Origin: Blastomyces gilchristii SLH14081
Lineage: Eukaryota > Ascomycota > Eurotiomycetes > Onygenales > Ajellomycetaceae
Assembly: GCF_000003855.2 (NCBI RefSeq)
Contig: NW_003101624.1
Span: 52,338 to 67,204, forward strand
Reading direction: 5' to 3'
Length of the DNA stretch: 14,867 nt
Shown here: positions 1-9,907 of the stretch, in pieces
Position numbering within the stretch: the stretch's first letter is position 1
Layout: every line of letters starts with the position of its first letter
The notes under the pieces: generated by a model
What the model saw: only the letters and a program-made list of their open reading frames with translations
Told to the model about the DNA's origin: nothing
Databases searched by the model: none
Translations under genes and position numbers: made by a program

Positions 1-2
1 TT

Positions 3-800
3 CAGACTGTTCTATTATAGCTGAAGCTAACTAGTATTTATAGAATTCATATCTTTCTAAGTTTTATGAATTTTTATAGATGATTTATCTTTAAATTTAT
101 AAGAATCTTCTTAGCTCTTACAGACATACTAAAGAGTGAAAATAAGAAGAAGTTATTCTATAAATAAAGAATAAAAAGATTGTTAAGAAGAAAGAACTAT
201 AAGAACTTTCTTATCTCAGAAGCTTATAAGATCTTTATAAGATTAAAATAGATATTTATAAATATAGTGATACTGTTTCACTTTAATTTCTTACTCTTAA
301 TCAGATTAAAGACAGATATCTTTCTCTTTATAATTTCAGAAATAGTCTTATAACTACAGTTAAATAAAAACTAAGTTTCAGTGATCTTTTTCTTACAGAA
401 GATATAACTTATAAAGATTAACTATAATATTTATAATTAAGAGTTTCTTATAATAGTGAAATTCTTCTATCACTGATATTACTACTTTAAGAGTCTTATA
501 ATAGTCATTACTATTAAAACTGATTATAATAGCTTATAATAGTTTACTTTAATTAAGAAACTCTCATAATAATAGATTTACTAAGCTCAGAAACTGAGTG
601 ACTTCTGATTTAAAATAGAGTATATTAAAAGAACTAAGAACTCAGAAGATGAACTCTCTTATAAATCTGACTATATCAAGAAGATTACAGTAACAGATAC
701 AGAGAGATTAGAGAAGATAGAAAAGCTTTATAAAATGCTCAAACTGAGTGTTATAAAGAGATTAACTGATGAGTCTTCTAATTCTCTATAAGAGAAGAGA
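3..800 (+). pseudogene. pol: gypsy pol: RT thumb/connection and RNase H remnant
   Basis: Part of the polyprotein that copies element RNA into DNA and degrades the RNA strand. Read in frame from position 3, FLSFMNFYR*FI (54-89) matches the gypsy thumb signature FLGFxNFYRRFI, with Trp or Arg turned into a stop. RNase H follows: RLKTD (306-317) keeps the first catalytic Asp of the usual ETDAS, NYNIYN*E (420-443) matches NYDIHDKE, VITIKTDYNS (504-533) matches the TDHxNL block, and F*FKIEY (603-623) matches FDFKIEYRPG. The next stretch, NSEDELSYKSDYI, matches the NxADxLSRRxDY linker. There are many in-frame stops. A second copy lies at 13939-14867. Domain identity is secure; the exact family is not. 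Confidence 0.88.
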
Positions 801-1160
801 GAGAAGAGAGAGAAGAAGTCTGTATAACTACTCTTTATAATACTGAGAGTTAATACTCTGAGAATCTCTGTAAGAATTCTTAGAGAGAGTATCTAAAATC
901 TGAACAGTTTACAGTCTTTGAGAAACACTGTAAAAGATCTAATATAAGAAAAAATAAAGTATAACTCTTTATAAAATCTTCTATTCAGATTATCAGAACT
1001 ATAACTAAAGAATGAATATACTCAGTATAGTTAAAAACTTCTTATAATAGAGATTAACTCTGTAGAAATAAAGAATTAAAGAGACTTAAATAATCTCTTA
1101 TAAAGAGAGAACTGAATTTATATATCTATGAATAAGTTTCTATATATAGAACTTATTAAA
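801..1160 (+). pseudogene. pol: gypsy pol: tether between RNase H and integrase
   Basis: The same reading frame continues between the recognisable RNase H and the integrase zinc-binding domain. It has no catalytic motif, which is normal for this spacer in gypsy polyproteins. A purine-rich run of GAGAAGA-type sequence (about 790-822) would encode Lys/Glu/Arg-rich residues. I assign it to pol by position and frame only. Confidence 0.65.
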
Positions 1161-2234
1161 AGACATCATGACTCTTCTCTAATAAGTCATTTTATAAATA
1201 CTAAAACTCATGAGTTACTTATAAGAAAATACTTCTAGCTGCAGATATAAGAGCTTGTAAAGAAGATAGTGAATTCTGATATTATTTATCAGAGATTGTA
1301 AGTAGTAAGATTTAAATTATATAAAGAACTTACTTCTCTATTCATTCTGTGAAAGTCTTCAGAATAGTTAGAAATGAATACTATTATAAGTCTCTCTGAA
1401 AGTAAGAATATATATAATACCTGTTTTAACAGTGTGCTAATAATGATAGATTGCTTTACTAAAATAACATACTTTGTACTCACTTATAAGAACTTAAAGT
1501 CAAAGAATTTAACTTATATCTTTGTTTATAATATGATCTGATTGCATGAGTTATCTATAAATATTATCTCAGATAAAGAATTAATTCTTATAAGAAAGAT
1601 CTGATCTTATCTGATAACTATACTGAAGATCTTATAAGATTTAAATATGACTTTTCATTAATAAATAGATAATCAGATAGAATATCTGATAAGTATATTA
1701 AAATAGTATCTGTAATACTTTGTCAATTATAATTAGAATGACTGTGTGTATTGATTATTATTTATAAAGTTTATATATAATATCTTAAAACATATCAGTA
1801 TAAGTAAAATCTTGTTTAAAATACTTACTGAGACTTATCTGTAGATAATCTTAATAAATCTGTAGAAGTATACTATATAGTGTGATGATATCTGTGAATA
1901 GACAGAGAGAATTCAGAATATTCAGAAGAAAGTCTGTGAATTCTTAAGAAAGACTTAAGAGTATCAAAAGAGATACTATGACTCTAAGTATATTATAAAG
2001 AGTTTTAAGAATGATGATAGAGTCTGACTAAGTCTGAAAATTATTAGTATATAAAGATTTAGTAAGAAGCTGAATCTCTTATAAACAGAGTCTTATAAGA
2101 TTAAAAAGAAAATTAGCTTATAGTTCTACAGATTAAAACTATTATTTAAGTTACAGATATACAATATTTTTCATATCTTCTTACTCTGTAAATATAAGAA
2201 ATTCTTAGAAGAGAATTCTATGATTTATCACTCT
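1161..2234 (+). pseudogene. pol: gypsy pol: integrase remnant (HHCC zinc domain, D,D35E core, C-terminal region)
   Basis: Integrase joins element cDNA to host DNA. RHHDSSLISHF (from 1161) followed by TKTHELLIRKYF matches the gypsy integrase zinc-binding domain. The Cys pair is lost: Tyr at 1287-1289, just before QR, stands where the second Cys is expected, consistent with TGT to TAT. In the core, the first catalytic Asp is Asn (AAT, 1377-1379, in LEMNTI where MDFIT is usual). The second Asp is kept in IISDKE (Asp 1572-1574), and Glu is kept at 1680-1682 after FH**IDNQI, where FHPQTDGQTER is usual. There are exactly 35 codons between that Asp and Glu, so the D,D35E spacing is undisturbed. Downstream, YYDSK...SFKNDDRV*LS resembles the C-terminal YYDKK...FKVGDxVWLS region, followed by a GPY/F-like stretch near 2085. 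It is dead through stops and the Asp-to-Asn change. Confidence 0.92.
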
Positions 2235-2440
2235 GTTTGTAAAGTACTACAGAGTGAAAGAGAATATCAGAGTAAAGAGATTATTAACTCAGAGAAGTGA
2301 AATTACAAGCTCAGATTCAAGATTCAGTAATCAGAATATTCTGATAAGATGAATAAGTTTACTTAACAATTATCTAAGTAGATAAGATATCTGCAAAAGC
2401 TGAGACATGACTTTTATACTATAAATTCTGATAAGTCAGA
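2235..2440 (+). pseudogene. pol: gypsy pol C-terminal chromodomain remnant
   Basis: Chromodomains at the integrase C-terminus bind modified histone tails and can steer insertion to heterochromatin. From 2235 the frame reads VCKVLQSEREYQSKEIINSE, then K*NYKLRFKIQ*SEYSDKMN. This fits the chromodomain pattern VExILxxR followed by YLVKWKGY, with the Trp codon of the KW pair now a stop. LQKLRHDF near 2391-2414 fits the C-terminal helix. A stop at about 2436-2438 may be the natural end. The LINE integrated about 200 bp downstream. Confidence 0.8.
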
Positions 2441-2627
2441 ATAGTATAATATTTACTAAGAATCTTATTATAATAAAGATATTAATACTGATATTTATAA
2501 ACTCTAGTCTATAAAGATAATAAGTTTCTAATGAGATGAACAGTCTGCAGTATATATAAAGAGAAGAAGAAAAAAATATTATTATGAAGCTAAAAAAATA
2601 AACAAAATTAAAAATTAAGTAATGAAT
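2441..2627 (+). other. AT-rich gypsy 3' non-coding stretch
   Basis: Lies between the chromodomain and the LINE insertion point. It is AT-rich and ends in an A-rich run (about 2565-2620). It is the presumed 3' untranslated part of the gypsy element, cut off by the LINE before any polypurine tract or LTR. I see no gene. Confidence 0.6.
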
Positions 2628-2641
2628 ACAATTTAGTAACT
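2628..2641 (+). repeat. Left target-site duplication of the full-length LINE
   Basis: ACAATTTAGTAACT occurs here and again, identically, at 10137-10150 directly after the LINE's (TAA)n tail. Target-primed reverse transcription makes such direct repeats. The outermost A could instead belong to the tail, giving 13 bp. The left copy directly abuts the CpG-rich segment at 2642. Confidence 0.85.
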
Positions 2642-3063
2642 CAAGGAACGCAACCGCTTCATCACAAACTCGCTCGATTTTTCGAATAAGAACCCGCCGA
2701 TGGATTCATTGAAAAGCCCTCGATCATATGAGCATTTTAGCCCCATCGCCGACCGCATACCCCGTGTGGTGGCGGAGGTATCCAGTCAAATGTGAACCAG
2801 ATGTTGTTTGAAACTCCTGTGTGGAATTATCTCTCATTCACCCCTATCACACCACAACCGCAGGCCAAATTGCCATACAAATTGTAAGGTGAAGAGACCT
2901 AGTAATATGCATCAATCTTCTTGATTTTGGAAGATCTCTGACCTGTAATTGTGAAGATATCTGAGAAGTGATCTTCACAAAAACCCTGTCCATCTTTGAT
3001 GTTTCAAAACATTAACATCAAGTCTCACCCTCATACCGCCCTTTCCAACCTGGCTCATCTCTG
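2642..3063. other. CpG-rich, undecayed segment at the LINE 5' end
   Basis: I count 15 CpG dinucleotides here, 14 of them in 2642-2861. CC and GG are frequent too, unlike the rest of the window. The plus strand is open from 2642 to a TGA at 2793-2795 and includes MDSLKSPRSYEHFSPIADRI (ATG near 2699). In another frame, an open stretch containing MLFETPVWNYLSFTP ends at a TAA near 2885. The minus strand is also open for about 50 codons (MRSAMGLKCSYDRGLFNESI and onward). I recognise no protein family. Because it sits inside the target-site duplication, it arrived with the LINE. It could be a host transcript joined by read-through or template switching, or the native 5' end of a rare LINE subfamily. 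Confidence 0.7.
2949..2980. repeat. Perfect 10-bp inverted repeat
   Basis: TTGTGAAGAT (2949-2958) and ATCTTCACAA (2971-2980) are exact reverse complements separated by 12 nt. It lies where the CpG-rich segment grades into AT-rich leader. Function is unknown. It could be an RNA hairpin or a palindromic protein site. Confidence 0.6.
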
Positions 3064-4034
3064 ATAGAAAAATACAAAAAGATACCTCAGTAACAGCATT
3101 TAATACATAATCAGCAGACAACAAGTCAACAGCATATCAACAAGTAGAAAATCAGTATATCTCAAGATCTGACTGAGTCTTTGATTCCCATACAGTGAGA
3201 TATATTAAATTCAGTTTTAATATCTCAATATTCAATAGATTCTGCAAGAAATTGAGAACAGCAATACTAGATTTCTATTCACTTTGAGAATTAACTCTAT
3301 ATTGATATAATTGTTGACAAAGTCTTCTATTTTGAGATATAAATAACCAGATTCTCTACATCTCACTGACAATATTTATATTATTAAATAGCAACAGACT
3401 TATATTCTCTATAATATCAAGACTCTAAAGAGAGAAAGTCTTGATAGAGAGTATACAGTAGTGCATATCTTAGCAGTTTCTATCTCATTCTTCTGCAGCA
3501 GTTAATATAAAAAAAAGATCTTAGAAATAGGTTTTTACTTCTTCTGAAAAAGTAAGGTGTTTTTCTCTGAGTTTTATACAATATTCTTACAAAGAATTAA
3601 AAACAGAGTTGTTTTCTATCATAATTTCATATTCTTCTAAGTAAGAATTACTTTTTCAGTGACTGAAGAGCTTTCATTAATACTTAAGTCTTTTTTACAC
3701 TTTTTAATAACTGATTTGAGTTGCACACTTATTGTGTGAGAAGAATTAAATGATTTAGAATAAAATTAAATACTTTTAATCAATTTTTCTGTAAAAAATT
3801 GATTTATTTTTTATCAGCTTTTCTCTCAAAAACTGTCATATTATCTGAGTTATTATCAATTGATATTATACTGTTCCTCACTGTATCTCAAGAAAGTGAT
3901 TGTAAAGATTTTATTAATTTATCTTAAAAATCAATTTTAGTTTATTAGATTCTCTTCAAAAATCTAATCTAGTTACTGAACTAGTGTGAAAAAAATCAGG
4001 TATTTTATATATAAAATTGTTTTATTCTTCTTTT
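3064..4034 (+). other. AT-rich LINE leader with many short hairpins
   Basis: I see no coding signal here. Several inverted repeats occur close together: TTACTT/AAGTAA pairs near 3535-3555 and 3640-3655, CACAC/GTGTG at 3724-3738, an 11-bp stem AATCAATTTTT/AAAAATTGATT (3778-3788 with 3794-3804), the palindrome TATCAATTGATA (3854-3865), and ATTAGATT/AATCTAAT and CTAGTT/AACTAG between about 3945 and 3985. This is likely the internal promoter and 5' UTR of the LINE. How much of it is original LINE and how much is co-mobilised sequence cannot be told from one copy. Confidence 0.55.
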
Positions 4035-4165
4035 GAAATAGTCTGATCAACTTTTCAATTGAAAATAGACTTGGAATTCTCTTAATTGAAACAGTATGAT
4101 CAACTTTTCAATTTAAAAGAGTTTAACAAATCTCTCAATTGAAATAGTCTGATCAATTTTTCATT
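4035..4165 (+). repeat. 53-bp tandem repeat, about 2.5 units, before LINE ORF1
   Basis: Unit 1 is 4035-4087, unit 2 is 4088-4140, and a partial unit runs from 4141 to about 4165. Each starts GAAAYAGTMTGATCAAYTTT, and units 1 and 2 share the ending TCTYWATT. They differ mainly by substitutions and are the same length. Tandem monomers just upstream of ORF1 are known in the 5' UTRs of several LINEs, where they carry promoter activity. That role is inferred here. Confidence 0.8.
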
Positions 4166-4203
4166 GAGTGAGAATAATAAGGTCAAAAATACACTTAGTT
4201 AAT

Positions 4204-5777
4204 ATGAAAAAAGATGCTTTTTCAAATACTATTTCTGATATTGAAATTCTGAAGAGAAGAAAGAAAGAAGACATAGAGAAATAACAAGTTCTTAAAATAT
4301 AGACACTTGAAAAAGTAAGCAAGATTCTTGAAAAGCAGTGTCTGAATGAGATGAATGAAGAAGTTCTGTTAATTCTTCATACTTAGGCTAGACAACTACA
4401 GAAGATGATCAAGTGCAAACCTGGAATTTCAAACACAGTTCAAAAGACATTGAAAATTTCTAGTACAATCACTGACTCTTCACTTTACTTTTCTTCTTTT
4501 TCTACTTCTTCTTCTTCTTCTTCAAATCATAAGAAAATATATGCTTCAGCAGCTGAATCTGCTGTCTCTAAATATGCTATTTCAAAATCTGGTCAAAATC
4601 CTGAGAAAACTGAGATGAATACTGCTCATACTTCTATTTATAGAAAAGTGAAAAAAAAATGTAAAAACAGAAATACTCTCAAATCTTCAGAAATAGAAGA
4701 CTTATTCTTAAAGTCTCAAATCAGGATATCTTAAAGAGAAACAAGCTAAACTTGAATTTCATTTTTAGAATGAGAAATGAAATTAATCAGCAGTTCTTTT
4801 CTCAGTTAATAACTGATATTACAGTTTAAAAATCAGTTATAGCTTCAATTGAGTCATTCTTCTTTGAAAACTTTATCATTGTGACTACAATATCTAAATT
4901 CAGTGTGAAATTCCTTATTCAGAATAAGAGTCTCTGAAAATTAACAGTAGAATCTTTGTTAAATGTAATAATTCTATCTGAGAGAGATGAAAAATGAAGT
5001 AAATTTATTCTTCATAATATTTCAGTTGAAATTTTTGACTGTGAAGAAGAAAGACTACTTCATAAAAATGAATTAGAAGAATATAACTCTATTCAACTAA
5101 GAAAAGAGTCTGTATAACTAAATTCAATTAAGTTCAGATAAAGTAGAATAAATGTATCTATTCTAGTATATATAAAGACACTTGAATAATCAAAGATCTC
5201 TGAAGTAAGAGTAGCAGATTTGAAAATGAGAGTTCATGAATATAAAGACTCAAGAATGAATCTTGAAGCTCAAACACAGTGTTTAAACTGTCAAAGATAT
5301 GAACACTTTATAATCTCTTATTTTAGACATGTAAAATATACATTCTATGCTAGAGATTATAAAACTAGTAAATATAAATGTGAAACTTGCTTAAAAAGAG
5401 ATAAAATATGTTAACAAACTCTGCTTAAATACTCTAATTGTAAAGAAAAACATACATCTAGCTCAAAATAATGTATATTTACTTCAAGAACTTAAAAGAA
5501 CTGAAGAAAAGATGAAGCTCAAAGTCAATTTAGAACTGAAGAGAATAGTCAAGTCAGTAAATCTACAACTGTAAGCTTAAAAAGAAGAAACTCTTAAATA
5601 TCTAAATCTTCAAACTTCAATTCTTCAGCTAAATATAAACAGAATTTGAATTCTCAAACTTCTGTTAAGATTAGAGAATTGAGAAATGACTCTGATAATA
5701 AACTAGATATCATATAAGCAGTTGAGAATCCTACTTTTCAAAATAGTTATAATCTACTATCTAATGATAGTGATTAA
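4204..5777 (+). pseudogene. LINE ORF1 (nucleic-acid-binding protein with CCHC knuckles), decayed
   Basis: ORF1 protein coats LINE RNA and acts as a nucleic-acid chaperone. The first ATG after the tandem repeat is at 4204. The frame gives a Lys/Glu-rich helical N-terminus with stops, a Ser run near 4500-4525, then SEIEDLFLKSQIRIS, comparable to the LFLRLPxDH block of Tad-type ORF1. Near 4730 the homology moves to the frame of codon 5220, so an indel is likely. That frame carries SKFILHNISVEIFDCEEE (the RRM-like block), then CLNCQRYEHFIISYF (from about 5279), a second knuckle reduced to YTFYARDYKTSKY (Cys and His to Tyr), and CETCLKRDKIC before a stop at 5412-5414. A further Cys/His group, YSNCKEKH, follows. 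The natural stop is probably TAA at 5775-5777. The 109-codon open piece from 4405 and the 64-codon piece from 5220 are fragments of this gene. Confidence 0.85.
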
Positions 5778-5845
5778 ATTCTTCTCTATCTCTACTCTTT
5801 TTTAGTATCAATATACAATAAAAATAACAAAAAAAGTTTAAAAAC

Positions 5846-8800
5846 TCTTCAAAATTCATATTTATTTAAAATAATGTGAATAGAAACTCAAATTGCATTT
5901 ATTCTTATCTTCAAAATGTACTTGAATAAAAGTTTAATTTTATACTACTTCAGAAACTGAATTTTGATTCTGAGTAAACATACATCATTTCTCATTCAAT
6001 CTACTACTACTTTCTATCTCAAAAGTCTGAGATAAAGTCAAGAGTAGTGATCTATGAAAGAAAGAGATCAAGATATTAATTGAATCTAAGATTTAATATT
6101 ATATCTGACTCTGATATTCTGATAAGTGTTATTATAGATAAAGAGAATAAGTTTAATACTATACAGCTTATACATATCTATAATGAAAAGTCATTGAAGA
6201 AAAATAAGAATATCTGAACAATTAATAGAGAATTTCTGAACATAACTTCATTAAGAAACTCTATAATTACAGAAGATTTTAATACATATTATCTCTGATA
6301 GAATTCAGAATGTAAAAGAGCAGTAAGAGTAGATAATCTGATTAAATAAATCTTTAAATATTTAGTAGATCTAGTTATTAAGTCTGATCAATAAACATTC
6401 TTTAGAAAAGATATGAAACAGAAATCTATTATAGATCTAATCTTCAAATTATAAAATCTAATTGAAAAAACACTTGTAAACTAGTTTATTAATTTAAATG
6501 AGATATTGAGATCAGATCATGGGATTATTTAATTTGATATTAAACTGAGTGAAAAATAAATGAGTGAAAGTCCTCTTCTCTCTAATCAGTTTAACTTTGA
6601 AAAAGCTGCTTGAAAAGCAGTTGAAGAAAGTGTAAAACTATCAAAATCTGAAAAGCAGAGTAAGCTATATTGAAATCCTGATCAAGATATCTTAAATGAA
6701 ATGCTTAAGAAGAGAGTGAAGCTCATTACATCTATTATTCTAAGAAGTGTTAAAGATAATATTTCAAAGTGAAAGTCTTCTGAGTATTTTAAATCTGAGT
6801 AAAATGAGAATATCATATCTAAAAGAAAATAATTAGCTATCACTAGAACAAATTGAAAGAATGATATAATATCTAATAAAGAGTTCAAAGCTGTCACAAA
6901 GGAATATTTTTCAGATATTAAAACAGTTAAAACAGACTGCTGAAATAAATTTCTTAAAGAAGAATAAGAAAAGAAAGCTTTTAAAGCTTTTAACTATATT
7001 AAAACAAGAAGTGTATTAAAGCTTCCAGACTTAGAATATGAGTTTCAGACTGAATTATATACAGCAAATTCTTTTGAGAAAAAATATCAATCTTTTATAA
7101 GAATTCTCTTTCAAAATGCATCAGATTCAGATTCAGAGGAAGAGAATATATCTCTTTATAACTATATTGATAAAAATGACTGAGAATGATCTGAGCTTAT
7201 ACAAGATAAATTAGAGTCAGCTATTTTCTCAAGTTCAGTTAAAACTGCTGCAGAGCCTGATTCAATTAAGTACTTAATCATTTAAAATACATATTTGTAC
7301 TTAAAGAATGAATATTTTAAGCTCTTCTTCAATCTCTTAAAAAATAAATATCATTCTGAATGCTGAAGAGAAGTCAGTGAAGTAATCCTTATAAAATCTA
7401 ATAGAAAAACAATAATTTCTAAGTTATATAGAGTAATATCTCTATTGAACTATCTAGAAAAGATTTTAAAAAGAATAATAGCTACTTAACTATCTATTAT
7501 AAGCTCTATTAATAATTATCTTCTATTCAGTGAATAAACAGAAGATAAAAAACAATACTCTATAATTAACACTGTTCTCTTAGTTATTTATAACATTTAT
7601 ATAGCAAAGCATAAAGATCTGATCTTAACTGCAGTTTTTATTGACATATAAGAAGCATTTAATCATATTTCAAAGTCAAAGTTAATTCAGACTTTGAAGA
7701 TGTTAAAACTATCACTTTCTCTAATAAAATGAGTTAACTATTTTGTATCTAAAAAAATTATACAACTATTCTTTAATAGAATGAAATAAGACAAGACTGA
7801 GATAAAAATGAAAGTACTGTAAGAATTCTCAATCTCACTCATTTTATTTGTAATATTCACTGTATATCTATAAAAGAATAGAGATATGAAAATAGTGTAA
7901 TCCCTAAGTTATATAAATAATATTAATCTAGTCTACAGCTCAAAAACAATCAAAGAGAATTTAGAAGTAATTGAAAAAGCAGTAAAGAAAATCTTTGTTA
8001 TAATAGATATAAATTAAATTTAATTTAATATAGATAAAACTGAGATAATTCATTTCTTTTCTAGATTCAATGATAAAAAACTATATCTAACTCTTTTAAA
8101 TAGAGAGATTAAACCCAGTTTAAATATCAAATGATTAGAAGTATGATTAAACTTCAAGTTGACTTTTAAATATCATATTTAACAAAGAACTATTAAGGTA
8201 GAAAAACTATTAAATAGTATAATCAGACTATTAAATATAAAGAGAGATCTATTCTTCCAGGCTATGAGACAGTTATATATAGCCTGTATTATGGCAGTAG
8301 CTGATTATGAAGTTCAAGTTTAATGAACTAATTAAGAAAATTTCACTGAACTTATTTAAAGTCTGTAAAACAGAGCTTTGAGAAGAATTCTAAAAGCATT
8401 CAAAACATCTTCTATTAAAGTAATGAAAATTGAAGCTTTAATTCTCTCTACTGCTTTTAGATTTGCAAAGACCTGTATAAACTATACTCTGAGAGTTATA
8501 AAGATGAGCTGAAATTATATAATCAGAGAAAGAGTCTCTTCTTCATTTCTATTAATTAACTCTGAAAATGAACTCAATTGAAATAGATTTCTTGATTAAA
8601 ATGAAAATAATTCTTTAAAGAAAATATTCTCTTAACTATATAGACTATACTCACTGATTAAAAATCAATTTTCTTCTTTAAATATTGAAAATATTGATCA
8701 TGAGAAGATATCTCTCTGAAGAGAAAAGCTTGAAGCTCTCATAGACTTGTAAATAAGTGAACTATCTAAAGAGAGAGAATTTGACTAGTATTTGAAGAGA

Positions 8801-9907
8801 ATTTCTACAATTAATATAAAAGACTCTATTTTAATCTATTCAGATGACTCAAAAAATGAGAATTTGAAAAGATTAAGCACAGACATTGCTTATACTGAAG
8901 ATAATATCAATTTTATCTCAGATTTATGAAGTTTAGACTATGAATCTGAAGTCTTTGATACTGAACTATTTGTAATAGTGAAAGCTTTCAAACTCATTGA
9001 AATAAAATCTCATAAAAGAGAAAATAGTTTGAAAGAGATATGAATATTCTCTGATAGTCAAGCTGCTTTAAAAAGACTTAGAAATAGTCAGATTTATAAT
9101 AATTGAATGAATCTTGAACTGATTTTAAACTCTGTTTTAAAAATTCAAAAGAGAAGAATATTAAAACTGATAATTCATGTACACTAAGTTCCTGCTTGTA
9201 TGAATATTCATGATAATAAATTGACTATTTCAGCTGTAAAAAAGAGTTCAGCATTAAACAGATCTATTCAAAAAATTATATTCTAGTCTTTTATACAGAG
9301 AAGGATAAAATAATCTTATTTAGATAAGTGAAATGAAAGCTGATAGAAACAAAAGAAGAGTATACATTATTTAAGATTTGAAACAAAACTGAAGTGAAAA
9401 TCTTATTCAATTAAATGTAAAATGAGAATATTCTCATCTATAATACAGCTGAAACTAGAACATGACTATTTTAAATCTTATATACAAAGATTTGATGATG
9501 GATTTAATTTAATAGAATGCTCATTCTGCAATGCAAATGAGAATCCTGAGTATATTATAATACACTTTGTATTATACAATAGTCTCAGAGTCAGATTGAA
9601 AGAGAAGTATAATCTAAATTAAATAAATATAAGATTCTTATTCTCAACTGAGACAGGAATTAAATACTTAATAGACTTTCTATCAGAAGCTCAAGCAACT
9701 ACAAGAAAATGTCTAACTTCAGAAATATCTGAAAATGAAGAGAAGAAAATTAATCAGATATAGTCTATTAAAACAGCTATATACTATCTTTTAATAATTT
9801 GTTTTGTTACAGTCTTTCTTTACTTTACTTTTTTCTTTCTATTCTTTTCTATTTATCTATTTAATGTGCCTGTCTTTAAAACTGTGTTCTCTTTTCTTTT
9901 GTTATGA
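5846..9907 (+). pseudogene. LINE ORF2: endonuclease, reverse transcriptase, RNase H and CCHC remnant
   Basis: ORF2 nicks the target and reverse-transcribes LINE RNA there. One frame is readable throughout. The start is uncertain; homology is clear from NVNRNSNCI (5873). Endonuclease: EDFNTYY at 6272 (GDFNTHH expected) and the catalytic SDH at 6512-6520, intact. Reverse transcriptase: VNYRPIS-like YRVISLLNYLEKILKRIIA near 7420-7480; FIDI*EAFN at 7637-7663 keeps the first Asp (7643-7645). The active-site FADD/YADD is YINN (7910-7921), both Asp codons now AAT. RNase H: IYSDDSKNENL (Asp 8843), Glu 8963 and SDSQAAL (Asp 9053) are kept, but the last LTD is LTI (9227). C-terminal zinc motif: CSFC (9518-9529) and His 9563, with the final Cys now Phe. 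Stops mostly replace Trp or Gln. The 66-codon open piece from 9422 is the C-terminal fragment. The end is uncertain; copy 2 stops earlier. Confidence 0.92.

Larger units (their letters stand above)
1..2641 (+). mobile_element. Ty3/gypsy chromovirus, 3' half (copy 1), decayed and interrupted by a LINE
   Basis: Decayed LTR retrotransposon whose pol reads in one frame (codons starting at position 3) from the window start to about 2438, in the order RT thumb, RNase H, integrase, chromodomain. That order and the terminal chromodomain define the chromovirus branch of Ty3/gypsy elements. The 5' part (LTR, gag, protease, RT palm) lies outside the window. The 3' end is cut by the LINE at 2642 and should resume at 10151. 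No frameshift is needed over about 2.4 kb, so inactivation seen here is by substitutions. I saw no CpG in this stretch. Confidence 0.9.

Noticed and set aside
1289..1483. Open minus-strand frame of 64 codons
   Set aside because: Lies antisense to the integrase core, whose plus-strand motifs are clear. Open only because the opposite frame is low in stop-forming bases.
2642..2890. Functional host gene
   Set aside because: The open frames are short, need a frameshift, lack a recognisable domain and sit inside a retrotransposon insertion.
4405..4734. Free-standing 109-codon Ser-rich gene
   Set aside because: It is an internal piece of LINE ORF1. Homology-like sequence continues on both sides, and the ATG is an internal Met.
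6682..6897. Open minus-strand frame of 71 codons, Leu/Ile/Phe-rich
   Set aside because: Antisense shadow of LINE ORF2 between endonuclease and RT. The membrane-like composition reflects AT-rich antisense sequence.
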